Below, one piece after another: positions 41,769-51,900 of a DNA stretch of 64,000 bases. The stretch is from positions 1 to 64,000 of the forward strand of contig NW_025963595.1 of assembly GCF_910591885.1 (NCBI RefSeq), written 5' to 3'. The notes beneath the pieces were generated by a model. It saw nothing but the letters and a program-made list of their open reading frames with translations. It made no database searches and was not told the origin of the DNA. Numbering within the stretch: the first letter of the stretch is position 1; each line of letters starts with the position of its first letter. The stretch is from Bombus terrestris. Lineage: Eukaryota > Arthropoda > Insecta > Hymenoptera > Apidae. Made by a program: the position numbers and the translations under genes.

Positions 41769-42088
41769 TGTTACGTCGCCTAAACATCTGCATGCCAGCC
41801 CTCGCGACCGGACAGCCAGCGGCCTGCGTAACGTCACTCCGACCCTCAATAAACCTAAGGACCCAATATATTCTTTCGCTGTCACTGTATTGTATTAACA
41901 GGCGTCTTCAGTCAACCCCTTTGTCCTGAAGAATTTCTTAAGCCCAGAAATATTTTCGAAGCACATCTGGTTTTTAGAGTGGTCCTTGGGTTTATTAGGC
42001 GCGCTGAAAAAATACGGAGAAAGCGAACACGCACCCATCGGGAAGAATCGAATGTCTGGCTAATAAATCAATCAGGTTTTTCCACCAC

Positions 42089-42123
42089 AAGGTCTCCTAT
42101 CAACCACGATGGTAGGAGACCTT
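42089..42123. other. 13-bp inverted repeat (hairpin) in LTR copy 1
   Basis: The left arm AAGGTCTCCTATC (42089-42101) and right arm GGTAGGAGACCTT (42111-42123) enclose a 9-base spacer. Twelve of 13 positions are complementary. The remaining pair, T42100 with G42112, would be a U-G wobble in an RNA copied from this strand (+ sense) and an A-C mismatch in the opposite RNA. It could shape an LTR transcript or be a protein-binding palindrome; its role is unknown. Confidence 0.8.
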
Positions 42124-42183
42124 CTACCCATCCCTTCAAGCATCAGCGTAGGGCATAACCAATCGACATCGCGGATCGTTACC

Positions 42184-42208
42184 CTCACTTTTCGTTAAGA
42201 AAAGTGAG
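42184..42208. other. Perfect 10-bp stem with 5-base loop GTTAA in LTR copy 1
   Basis: The arms CTCACTTTTC (42184-42193) and GAAAAGTGAG (42199-42208) are exact reverse complements around the loop GTTAA (42194-42198). In LTR copy 2 the loop reads TTAAC, the reverse complement, so the spacer has been inverted between the copies. Confidence 0.92.
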
Positions 42209-42435
42209 AACAACGAATCCGCGTTCGTCATGCAAAAGGGCACACCCACACTTACCCCTCTTCCATCTCAACGCAAGAGCGACCAATCATTCAAACTTCT
42301 AACGCCAAACGTCTAACTCAGAACAGAACGCCAAGTCGATCCGCGACATTGCCAGACATTCGCTTATCCTGTTAAGTATCATATCGTGCTACGTCCACCA
42401 AGAGACTAACTTCAAGTGTAAGAGCCTTGCTCGAT

Positions 42436-42447
42436 ACTGTATACAGT
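42436..42447. other. 12-bp perfect palindrome in LTR copy 1
   Basis: ACTGTATACAGT is its own reverse complement. It is also present in copy 2. A dyad of this length in the putative U3 part could be a binding site for a dimeric regulator, but no factor is recognised. Confidence 0.7.
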
Positions 42448-42518
42448 TACATTATCTGCGTGCGATAAAGTTGTTAATTGTTTATATCTTTTCAATCGTG
42501 TAGACTAGTTGTTGGAAA

Positions 42519-42549
42519 TATACATTATTATAATTCTGTGACTCTCAGT
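42519..42549 (+). promoter_or_regulatory. Possible core promoter (TATA plus TCAGT initiator) in LTR copy 1
   Basis: TATACAT begins at 42519 and TCAGT, a common arthropod initiator, lies at 42545-42549. The initiator A (42547) is 28 bp downstream of the first T of the TATA-like box, close to the usual spacing. If real, transcription would run on the + strand, leaving about 780 bp of U3 and about 155 bp of R-U5. The motifs are short and LTR sense strand is unproven, so this is tentative. Confidence 0.3.
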
Positions 42550-42614
42550 GTTATACCGCATCAACCACCCCGATTATCCTAACCGAAATACGGGGATCGA
42601 ACTATTCGTGGTGT

Positions 42615-42629
42615 CGATTATTCTAATCG
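42615..42629. other. Short inverted repeat near the LTR copy 1 right end
   Basis: CGATTA (42615-42620) and TAATCG (42624-42629) flank the 3-base spacer TTC. The same structure occurs in copy 2. It is small and may be fortuitous; if + is the sense strand it would lie in the R-U5 leader. Confidence 0.45.
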
Positions 42630-42701
42630 TAACGGGAATTTACGACTCTCGTTGACGCGTATTCTAACGACCGCGTCTCCCCGCGATAGTACGAATTTAC
42701 A

Positions 42702-42706
42702 AACGG
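42702..42706. repeat. Right target-site duplication AACGG of LTR copy 1
   Basis: AACGG directly follows the terminal TTTACA of the LTR and matches the five bases at 41764-41768. The satellite resumes with TGTCCCACG in the expected frame. Confidence 0.92.
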
Positions 42707-45060
42707 TGTCCCACGTTGTCCCACGTTGTCCCACGGTGTCCAACGATGTCCAACGGTGTCCCACGTTGTCCCACGTTGTCCCACGTTGTCCCACGTTGTC
42801 CCACGTTGTCCCACGTTGTTCCATGGTTTCCCACGTTGTCCCACGTTGTCCCACGTTGTCCCACGGTGTCCAACGATGTCCAACGGTGTCCAACGGTGTC
42901 CCACGGTGTCCAACGGTGTCCCACGTTGTCCCACGTTGTCCCACGTTGTCCCACGTTGTCCCACGTTGTCCAACGGTGTCCCACGGTGTCCAACGGTGTC
43001 CCACGTTGTCCCACGTTGTCCCACGTTGTCCCACGTTGTCCCACGTTGTCCCACGTTGTCCCACGTTGTCCCACGGTGTCCAACGGTGTCCAACGATGTC
43101 CAACGGTGTCCAACGGTGTCCCACGATGTCCACCGATGTCCAACGGTGTCCAACGGTATCCAACGGTGTCCAACGGTGTCCAACGGTGTCCAACGATGTC
43201 CAACGATGTCCAACGATGTCCAACGGTGTCCCACGTTGTCCCACGTTGTCCCACGTTGTCCCACGGTGTCCAACGGTGTCCCACGTTGTCCCACGTTGTC
43301 CCACGTTGTCCCACGGTGTCCAACGATGTCCAACGGTGTCCAACGGTGTCCCACGGTGTCCAACGGTGTCCCACGTTGTCCAACGATGTCCAACGGTGTC
43401 CCACGTTGTCCCACGTTGTCCCACGTTGTCCCACGTTGTCCCACGTTGTCCCACGTTGTTCCATGGTTTCCCACGTTGTCCCACGTTGTCCCACGTTGTC
43501 CCACGATGTCCAACGATGTCCAACGATGTCCAACGGTGTCCCACGTTGTCCCACGTTGTCCCACGTTGTCCCACGGTATCCAACGGTGTCCCACGTTGTC
43601 CCACGTTGTCCCACGTTGTCCCACGGTGTCCAACGGTGTCCCACGTTGTCCCACGTTGTCCCACGTTGTCCCACGTTGTCCCACGATGTCCCACGTTGTC
43701 CAACGATGTCCAACGGTGTCCCACGTTGTCCCACGTTGTCCCACGGTGTCCAACGATGTCCAACGGTGTCCAACGGTGTCCCACGGTGTCCCACGTTGTC
43801 CCACGATGTCCCACGTTGTCCAACGATGTCCAACGGTGTCCCACGTTGTCCCACGTTGTCCTACGTTGTCCCACGTTGTCCCACGTTGTCCCACGTTGTC
43901 CCACGTTGTCCCACGTTGTCCCACGGTGTCCAACGGTGTCCCACGTTGTCCCACGTTGTCCCACGGTGTCCAACGATATCCAACGGTGTCCAACGGTGTC
44001 CCACGGTGTCCCACGTTGTCCCACGTTGTCCCACGTTGTCCCACGTTGTCCCACGTTGTCCCACGTTGTCCCACGTTGTCCCACGTTGTCCCACGTTGTC
44101 CCACGTTGTCCCACGTTGTCCCACGTTGTCCCACGTTGTCCCACGTTGTCCAACGATGTCCAACGGTGTCCCACGTTGTCCCACGTTGTCCCACGGTGTC
44201 CAACGATGTCCAACGGTGTCCAACGGTATCCCACGGTGTCCAACGGTGTCCCACGTTGTCCCACGTTGTCCCACGTTGTCCCACGTTGTCCCACGTTGTC
44301 CACGTTGTCCCACGTTGTCCCACGTTGTCCCACGTTGTCCCACGATGTCCCACGTTGTCCAACGATGTCCAACGGTGTCCCACGTAGTCCCACGTTGTCC
44401 TACGTTGTCCCACGTTGTCCCACGTTGTCCCACGTTGTCCCACGTTGTCCCACGTTGTCCCACGGTGTCCAACGGTGTCCCACGTTGTCCCACGTTGTCC
44501 CACGGTGTCCAACGGTGTCCAACGGTGTCCAACGGTGTCCAACGGTGTCCAACGATGTCCAACGGTGTCCAACGGTGTCCCACGGTGTCCAACGGTGTCC
44601 AACGATGTCCAACGGTGTCCAACGGTGTCCCACGTTGTCCCACGTTGTCCTACGTTGTCCCACGTTGTCCCACGTTGTCCCACGTTGTCCCACGTTGTCC
44701 CACGGTGTCCAACGGTGTCCAACGATGTCCAACGGTGTCCAACGGTGTCCCACGTTGTCCCACGTTGTCCCACGGTGTCCAACGTTGTCCCACGTTGTCC
44801 CACGGTGTCCAACGGTGTCCCACGTTGTCCCACGTTGTCCCACGGTGTCCAACGATGTCCAACGGTGTCCAACGGTGTCCCACGGTGTCCCACGTTGTCC
44901 CACGATGTCCCACGTTGTCCCACGTTGTCCCACGGTGTCCAACGATGTCCAACGGTGTCCAACGGTGTCCCACGGTGTCCCACGGTGTCCCACGTTGTCC
45001 CACGATGTCCCACGTTGTCCAACGATGTCCAACGGTGTCCCACGTTGTCCCACGTTGTCC

Positions 45061-45920
45061 TACGTTGTCCCACGTTGTCCCACGTTGTCCCACGTTGTCC
45101 CACGTTGTCCCACGTTGTCCCACGGTGTCCAACGGTGTCCCACGTTGTCCCACGTTGTCCCACGTTGTCCCACGTTGTCGCACGTTGTCCCACGGTGTCC
45201 AACGGTGTCCCACGGTGTCCCACGTTGTCCCACGTTGTCCCACGTTGTCCCACGTTGTCCCACGTTGTCCCACGTTGTCCCACGTTGTCCCACGTTGTCC
45301 CACGATGTCCCACGTTGTCCAACGATGTCCAACGGTGTCCCACGTTGTCCCACGTTGTCCCACGGTGTCCAACGATGTCCAACGGTGTCCAACGGTGTCC
45401 CACGGTGTCCAACGGTGTCCCACGTTGTCCCACGTTGTCCCACGTTGTCCCACGTTGTCCCACGTTGTCCCACGTTGTCCCACGTTGTCCCACGTTGTCC
45501 CACGTTGTCCCACGATGTCCCACGTTGTCCAACGATGTCCAACGGTGTCCCACGTAGTCCCACGTTGTCCTACGTTGTCCCACGTTGTCCCACGTTGTCC
45601 CACGTTGTCCCACGTTGTCCCACGTTGTCCCACGTTGTCCCACGGTGTCCAACGGTGTCCCACGTTGTCCCACGTTGTCCCACGGTGTCCAACGGTGTCC
45701 AACGGTGTCCAACGGTGTCCAACGGTGTCCAACGATGTCCAACGGTGTCCAACGGTGTCCCACGGTGTCCAACGGTGTCCAACGGTGTCCCACGGTGTCC
45801 AACGGTGTCCCACGTTGTCCCACGTTGTCCCACGTTGTCCCACGTTGTCCCACGATGTCCCACGTTGTCCAACGATGTCCAGCGGTGTCCCACGTTGTCC
45901 CACGTTGTCCTACGTTGTCC
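45061..45920. repeat. Higher-order repeat copy 1 (8,917-bp spacing)
   Basis: Aligned at a constant 8,917-bp offset to 53978-54837. Shared landmarks are GTCCTACGTT units near 45059, 45569 and 45909 and a GTAGTCCC unit near 45554. A GTCGCAC variant near 45179 is private to this copy. To the right the unit counts diverge. Confidence 0.75.
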
Positions 45921-47960
45921 CACGTTGTCCCACGTTGTCCCACGTTGTCCCACGTTGTCCCACGGTGTCCAACGGTGTCCAACGATGTCCAACGGTGTCC
46001 AACGGTGTCCCACGTTGTCCCACGTTGTCCCACGGTGTCCAACGATGTCCAACGGTGTCCCACGTTGTCCCACGTTGTCCCACGTTGTCCCACGTTGTCC
46101 CACGATGTCCCACGTTGTCCAACGATGTCCAACGGTGTCCCACGTTGTCCCACGTTGTCCTACGTTGTCCCACGTTGTCCCACGGTGTCCAACGGTGTCC
46201 CACGTTGTCCCACGTTGTCCCACGGTGTCCAACGATGTCCAACGGTGTCCAACGGTGTCCCACGGTGTCCCACGTTGTCCCACGTTGTCCCACGTTGTCC
46301 AACGGTGTCCCACGGTGTCCAACGGTGTCCCACGGTGTCCAACGGTGTCCCACGTTGTACCACGTTGTCCCACGTTGTCCCACGTTGTCCCACGTTGTCC
46401 CACGTTGTCCCACGTTGTCCCACGTTGTCCCACGTTGTCCCACGTTGTCCCACGGTGTCCAACGATGTCCAACGATGTCCAACGGTGTCCCACGTTGTCC
46501 CACGTTGTTCCATGGTTTCCCACGTTGTCCCACGTTGTCCCACGTTGTCCCACGGTGTCCAACGATGTCCAACGGTGTCCAACGGTGTCCAACGGTGTCC
46601 AACGGTGTCCCACGTTGTCCCACGTTGTCCCACGTTGTCCCACGATGTCCCACGTTGTCCCACGTTGTTCCATGGTTTCCCACGTTGTCCCACGTTGTCC
46701 CACGTTGTCCCACGGTGTCCAACGATGTCCAACGGTGTCCAACGGTGTCCAACGGTGTCCAACGGTGTCCAACGGTGTCCCACGTTGTCCCACGTTGTCC
46801 CACGTTGTCCCACGATGTCCCACGTTGTCCCACGTTGTTCCACGGTGTCCCACGTTGTCCCACGTTGTCCCACGTTGTCCCACGGTGTCCAACGATGTCC
46901 AACGGTGTCCAACGGTGTCCAACGGTGTCCAACGGTGTCCCACGTTGTCCCACGTTGTCCCACGTTGTCCCACGTTGTCCCACGGTGTCCAACGATGTCC
47001 AACGGTGTCCAACGGTGTCCAACGGTGTCCAACGGTGTCCCACGATGTCCCACGTTGTCCCACGTTGTTCCATGGTTTCCCACGGTGTCCAACGATGTCC
47101 AACGGTGTCCAACGGTGTCCAACGGTGTCCAACGGTGTCCCACGTTGTCCCACGTTGTCCCACGTTGTCCCACGGTGTCCAACGATGTCCCACGTTGTCC
47201 CACGTTGTCCCACGGTGTCCAACGGTGTCCAACGATGTCCCACGTTGTCCCACGTTGTCCCACGTTGTCCCACGTTGTCCCACGATGTCCCACGTTGTCC
47301 CACGTTGTCCCACGTTGTCCCACGTTGTCCCACGTTGTCCCACGTTGTCCCACGTTGTCCCACGTTGTCCCACGTTGTCCCACGTTGTCCCACGTTGTCC
47401 CACGTTGTCCCACGTTGTCCCACGTTGTCCCACGGTGTCCAACGATGTCCAACGGTGTCCAGCGATGTCCAACGGTGTCCCACGTTGTCCCACGTTTTCC
47501 CACGTTGTCCCACGTTGTCCCACGGTGTCCAACGATGTCCAACGATGTCCAAGGGTGTCCCACGTTGTCCCACGTTGTCCCATGGTTTCCCACGTTGTCC
47601 CACGTTGTCCCACGTTGTCCCACGTTGTCCCACGTTGTCCCACGTTGTCCCACGTTGTCCCACGTTGTCCCACGGTGTCCAACGATGTCCAACGGTGTCC
47701 AGCGATGTCCAACGGTGTCCCACGTTGTCCCACGTTGTCCCACGTTGTCCCACGTTGTCCCACGATGTCCCACGTTGTCCAACGATGTCCAACGGTGTCC
47801 CACGTTGTCCCACGTTGTCCTACGTTGTCCCACATTGTCCCACGTTGTCCCACGTTGTCCCACGTTGTCCCACGTTGTCCCACGTTGTCCCACGGTGTCC
47901 AACGGTGTCCAACGGTGTCCAACGGTGTCCAACGATGTCCAACGATGTCCAACGGTGTCC

Positions 47961-47965
47961 AACGG
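47961..47965. repeat. Left target-site duplication AACGG of LTR copy 2
   Basis: AACGG precedes the TGTTACG start and matches 48898-48902 after the LTR. It is the same pentamer, in the same position within a satellite unit, as at LTR copy 1. Confidence 0.92.
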
Positions 47966-48285
47966 TGTTACGTCGCCTAAACATCTGCATGCCAGCCCTC
48001 GCGACCGGACAGCCAGCGGCCTGCGTAACGTCACTCCGACCCTCAATAAACCTAAGGACCCAATATATTCTTTCGCTGTCACTGTATTGTATTAACAGGC
48101 GTCTTCAGTCAACCCCTTTGTCCTGAAGAATTTCTTAAGCCCAGAAATATTTTCGAAGCACATCTGGTTTTTAGAGTGGTCCTTGGGTTTATTAGGCGCG
48201 CTGAAAAAATACGGAGAAAGCGAACACGCACCCATCGGGAAGAATCGAATGTCTGGCTAATAAATCAATCAGGTTTTTCCACCAC

Positions 48286-48320
48286 AAGGTCTCCTATCAA
48301 CCACGATGGTAGGAGACCTT
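48286..48320. other. 13-bp inverted repeat (hairpin) in LTR copy 2
   Basis: Arms at 48286-48298 and 48308-48320, identical in sequence to the hairpin at 42089-42123 of copy 1, including the single T-G wobble position and the 9-base spacer. Confidence 0.8.
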
Positions 48321-48380
48321 CTACCCATCCCTTCAAGCATCAGCGTAGGGCATAACCAATCGACATCGCGGATCGTTACC

Positions 48381-48405
48381 CTCACTTTTCTTAACGAAAA
48401 GTGTG
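48381..48405. other. 10-bp stem with inverted loop TTAAC in LTR copy 2
   Basis: The arms CTCACTTTTC (48381-48390) and GAAAAGTGTG (48396-48405) enclose the loop TTAAC (48391-48395). One stem position (T48404) no longer pairs. Compared with 42184-42208 the loop is reverse-complemented while the arms keep their places. Confidence 0.9.
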
Positions 48406-48631
48406 AACAACGAATCCGCGTTCGTCATGCAAAAGGGCACACCCACACTTACCCTCTTCCATCTCAACGCAAGAGCGACCAATCATTCAAACTTCTAACG
48501 CCAAACGTCTAACTCAGAACAGAACGCCAAGTCGATCCGCGACATTGCCAGACATTCGCTTATCCTGTTAAGTATCATATCGTGCTACGTCCACCAAGAG
48601 ACTAACTTCAAGTGTAAGAGCCTTGCTCGAT

Positions 48632-48643
48632 ACTGTATACAGT
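48632..48643. other. 12-bp perfect palindrome in LTR copy 2
   Basis: ACTGTATACAGT, identical to the palindrome at 42436-42447 of copy 1. Confidence 0.7.
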
Positions 48644-48714
48644 TACATTATCTGCGTGCGATAAAGTTGTTAATTGTTTATATCTTTTCAATCGTGTAGA
48701 CTAGTTGTTGGAAA

Positions 48715-48745
48715 TATACATTATTATAATTCTGTGACTCTCAGT
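48715..48745 (+). promoter_or_regulatory. Possible core promoter (TATA plus TCAGT initiator) in LTR copy 2
   Basis: TATACAT from 48715 and TCAGT at 48741-48745 keep the 28-bp spacing to the initiator A seen in copy 1. If active, this LTR could drive transcription into the satellite to its right. Evidence is limited to short motifs. Confidence 0.3.
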
Positions 48746-48810
48746 GTTATACCGCATCAACCACCCCGATTATCCTAACCGAAATACGGGGATCGAACTA
48801 TTCGTGGTGT

Positions 48811-48825
48811 CGATTATTCTAATCG
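48811..48825. other. Short inverted repeat near the LTR copy 2 right end
   Basis: CGATTA and TAATCG separated by TTC, the same small dyad as at 42615-42629 of copy 1. Confidence 0.4.
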
Positions 48826-48897
48826 TAACGGGAATTTACGACTCTCGTTGACGCGTATTCTAACGACCGCGTCTCCCCGCGATAGTACGAATTTACA

Positions 48898-48902
48898 AAC
48901 GG
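48898..48902. repeat. Right target-site duplication AACGG of LTR copy 2
   Basis: AACGG directly follows the terminal TTTACA and equals 47961-47965. Satellite resumes in register. Confidence 0.92.
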
Positions 48903-51900
48903 TGTCCCACGTTGTCCCACGTTGTCCCACGGTGTCCAACGATGTCCAACGGTGTCCCACGTTGTCCCACGTTGTCCCACGTTGTCCCACGTTGTCCCAC
49001 GTTGTCCCACGTTGTTCCATGGTTTCCCACGTTGTCCCACGTTGTCCCACGTTGTCCCACGGTGTCCAACGATGTCCAACGGTGTCCAACGGTGTCCCAC
49101 GGTGTCCCACGGTGTCCCACGTTGTCCCACGTTGTCCCACGTTGTCCCACGTTGTCCCACGTTGTCCAACGGTGTCCCACGGTGTCCAACGGTGTCCCAC
49201 GTTGTCCCACGTTGTCCCACGTTGTCCCACGTTGTCCCACGTTGTCCCACGTTGTCCCACGTTGTCCCACGGTGTCCAACGGTGTCCAACGATGTCCAAC
49301 GGTGTCCAACGGTGTCCCACGATGTCCACCGATGTCCAACGGTGTCCAACGGTATCCAACGGTGTCCAACGGTGTCCAACGGTGTCCAACGATGTCCAAC
49401 GATGTCCAACGATGTCCAACGGTGTCCCACGTTGTCCCACGTTGTCCCACGTTGTCCCACGGTGTCCAACGGTGTCCCACGTTGTCCCACGTTGTCCCAC
49501 GTTGTCCCACGGTGTCCAACGATGTCCAACGGTGTCCAACGGTGTCCCACGGTGTCCAACGGTGTCCCACGTTGTCCAACGATGTCCAACGGTGTCCCAC
49601 GTTGTCCCACGTTGTCCCACGTTGTCCCACGTTGTCCCACGTTGTCCCACGTTGTTCCATGGTTTCCCACGTTGTCCCACGTTGTCCCACGTTGTCCCAC
49701 GGTGTCCAACGATGTCCAACGGTGTCCAACGGTGTTCCACGGTGTCCAACGGTGTCCCACGTTGTCCCACGTTGTCCCACGTTGTCCCACGTTGTCCCAC
49801 GTTGTCCAACGGTGTCCCACGGTGTCCAACGGTGTCCCACGATGTCCCACGTTGTCCCACGTTGTCCCACGTTGTCCCACGTTGTACCACGTTGTCCCAC
49901 GTTGTCCCACGTTGTCCCACGTTGTCCAACGGTGTCCCACGGTGTCCAACGGTGTCCCACGTTGTTCCATGGTTTCCCACGTTGTCCCACGTTGTCCCAC
50001 GTTGTCCCACGGTGTCCAACGATGTCCAACGGTGTCCAACGGTGTCCCACGGTGTCCAACGGTGTCCCACGTTGTCCCACGTTGTCCCACGTTGTCCCAC
50101 GTTGTCCCACGTTGTCCAACGGTGTCCCACGGTGTCCAACGGTGTCCCACGTTGTACCACGTTGTCCCACGTTGTCCCACGTTGTCCCACGTTGTCCCAC
50201 GTTGTCCCACGGTGTCCAACGGTGTCCAACGATGTCCAACGGTGTCCAACGGTGTCCCACGATGTCCACCGATGTCCAACGGTGTCCAACGGTATCCAAC
50301 GGTGTCCAACGGTGTCCAACGGTGTCCAACGATGTCCAACGATGTCCAACGATGTCCAACGGTGTCCCACGTTGTCCCACGTTGTCCCACGTTGTCCCAC
50401 GGTGTCCAACGGTGTCCCACGTTGTCCCACGTTGTCCCACGTTGTCCCACGGTGTCCAACGATGTCCAACGGTGTCCAACGGTGTCCCACGGTGTCCAAC
50501 GGTGTCCCACGTTGTCCCACGTTGTCCCACGTTGTCCCACGTTGTCCCACGTTGTCCCACGTTGTCCAACGATGTCCAACGGTGTCCCACGTTGTCCCAC
50601 GTTGTCCCACGTTGTCCCACGTTGTCCCACGTTGTCCCACGTTGTTCCATGGTTTCCCACGTTGTCCCACGTTGTCCCACGTTGTCCCACGGTGTCCAAC
50701 GATGTCCAACGGTGTCCAACGGTGTCCCACGGTGTCCAACGGTGTCCCACGTTGTCCCACGTTGTCCCACGTTGTCCCACGTTGTCCCACGTTGTCCAAC
50801 GGTGTCCCACGGTGTCCAACGGTGTCCCACGATGTCCCACGTTGTCCCACGTTGTCCCACGTTGTCCCACGTTGTACCACGTTGTCCCACGTTGTCCCAC
50901 GTTGTCCCACGTTGTCCAACGGTGTCCCACGGAGTCCAACGGTGTCCCACGTTGTCCCACGTTGTCCCACATTGTCCCACGGTGTCCAACGATGTCCAAC
51001 GGTGTCCCACGTTGTCCCACGTTGTCCCACGCTGTCCCACGTTGTCCCACGTTGTTCCATGGTTTCCCACGTTGTCCCACGTTGTCCCACGTTGTCCCAC
51101 GGTGTCCAACGATGTCCAACGGTGTCCAACGGTGTCCCACGGTGTCCAACGGTGTCCCACGTTGTCCCACGTTGTCCCACGTTGTCCCACGTTGTCCCAC
51201 GTTGTCCAACGGTGTCCCACGGTGTCCAACGGTGTCCCACGATGTCCCACGTTGTCCCACGTTGTCCCACGTTGTCCCACGTTGTCCCACGTTGTCCCAC
51301 GTTGTCCCACGTTGTCCCACGTTGTCCAACGGTGTCCCACGGTGTCCAACGGTGTCCCACGTTGTCCCACGTTGTCCCACGTTGTCCCACGGTGTCCAAC
51401 GATGTCCAACGGTGTCCCACGTTGTCCCACGTTGTCCCACGTTGTCCCACGTTGTCCCACGTTGTTCCATGGTTTCCCACGTTGTCCCACGTTGTCCCAC
51501 GTTGTCCCACGGTGTCCAACGATGTCCAACGGTGTCCAACGGTGTCCCACGGTGTCCAACGGTGTCCCACGATGTCCCACGTTGTCCCACGTTGTCCCAC
51601 GTTGTCCCACGTTGTCCAACGAAGTCCCACGGTGTCCAACGGTGTCCCACGTTGTCCCACGTTGTCCCACGTTGTCCCACGTTGTCCCACGTTGTCCCAC
51701 GGTGTCCAACGATGTCCAACGGTGTCCAACGGTGTCCCACGGTGTCCCACGTTGTCCTACGTTGTCCCACGTTGTCCCACGTTGTCCCACGTTGTCCCAC
51801 GTTGTCCCACGTTGTCCCACGGTGTCCAACGGTGTCCCACGTTGTCCCACGTTGTCCCACGTTGTCCCACGTTGTCCCACGTTGTCCCACGGTGTCCAAC

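Larger units (their letters stand above)
41769..42701. mobile_element. Solo LTR of an LTR retrotransposon, copy 1 (933 bp)
   Basis: A non-satellite island that starts TGTTACGTCGCC and ends GAATTTACA, giving the short inverted ends TGT...ACA typical of LTRs. It is flanked by the 5-bp duplication AACGG. No gag, pol or env reading frame, primer-binding site or polypurine tract is present, so it is a solo LTR rather than a full element. AATAAA occurs on the + strand at 41848-41853 and 42062-42067, and on the - strand (TTTATT) at 41991-41996. A TATA-like and TCAGT pair near 42519-42549 hints that + is the sense strand, but these polyadenylation motifs do not fit that layout well, so orientation is left open. 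A 5-bp duplication fits Gypsy, Copia or Bel/Pao families; I cannot tell which. It differs from copy 2 only in one small hairpin and one missing C. Confidence 0.9.
40279..43504. repeat. Segmental duplication carrying LTR copy 1
   Basis: About 3.2 kb that aligns to 46476-49700 at an offset of 6195-6197 bp. It includes roughly 1.49 kb of satellite left of the LTR, the LTR itself and about 0.8 kb of satellite right of it. Marker order is the same on both sides, for instance the GTCCACCGAT unit near 43131 and its partner near 49327, and GTTCCATGGT at 43459 and 49655. The copies part at 43505 (GAT here, GGT in the partner). This copy has several private length changes, near 40057, 40409, 40496, 40812 and 41668, that its partner lacks. 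Confidence 0.9.
42702..47965. repeat. Decanucleotide satellite array between the two LTR copies
   Basis: About 526 decamers in the same orientation as the rest. From about 43.5 to 46.45 kb the marker GTCCTACGTT is frequent (near 43859, 44399, 44649, 45059, 45569, 45909, 46159), unlike the left domain. From about 46476 to 47965 the composition switches to the left-domain type, with GTTCCATGGT ladders, GTCCAGCGAT and an isolated TTCCCACGTT. That island is the copied left flank of the LTR. One 1-bp loss near 44299 breaks the phase. No gene is visible; the open frames encode only the repeating decapeptides. Confidence 0.97.
47966..48897. mobile_element. Solo LTR of an LTR retrotransposon, copy 2 (932 bp)
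   Basis: Same TGT...ACA structure, length and AACGG flanks as copy 1. Read base by base, I find only these differences: the hairpin loop is TTAAC instead of GTTAA, one stem base is T instead of A (48404), and one C is missing in the run after CACACTTA near 48433. AATAAA lies at 48045-48050 and 48259-48264. A 68-codon open frame (48306-48512) appears across the hairpins here, but it has no recognisable domain and depends on the private indel, so I do not call it a gene. No internal retrotransposon region is present. Confidence 0.9.
46476..49700. repeat. Segmental duplication carrying LTR copy 2
   Basis: Partner of 40279-43504. The left flank reproduces the GTTCCATGGT ladder with spacings 160, 170 and 230 bp, and the right flank reproduces the unit order out to about 49700. 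It lacks the private length changes seen around copy 1. One visible substitution is at the third marker, where GTTCCATGGTTT has become GTTCCACGGTGT near 46837. Its left 1.5 kb is left-type satellite sitting inside a right-type domain. Confidence 0.9.

Noticed and set aside
41848..41853. AATAAA as the LTR polyadenylation signal
   Set aside because: It lies near the left end of the LTR, about 700 bp upstream of the proposed initiator, so it does not fit a + strand U3-R-U5 layout. It may be fortuitous, or the sense strand may be the other one.
19..41898. An open frame of about 14,000 codons on + and similarly long frames on both strands
   Set aside because: They are a by-product of a stop-free 10-bp repeat. 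The same decapeptide is read in all frames, there is no codon bias, domain or defined start, and the frames end only where the LTR begins or where rare variants make a stop.
41783..41929. Short non-repetitive peptides at the ends of satellite frames that run into the LTR
   Set aside because: They are chance read-through into the first 160 bp of the LTR in different frames, and recur near 47980-48126 because the LTR is duplicated.
48306..48512. A 68-codon open frame within LTR copy 2
   Set aside because: It crosses two hairpins, shows no recognisable domain and is altered in copy 1 by a 1-bp indel. LTRs do not normally code for protein.
41769..48897. The two LTRs as the 5' and 3' ends of one intact retrotransposon
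   Set aside because: The 5.26 kb between them is satellite with no gag-pol, primer-binding site or polypurine tract, and each LTR has its own complete AACGG target duplication and satellite flanks.
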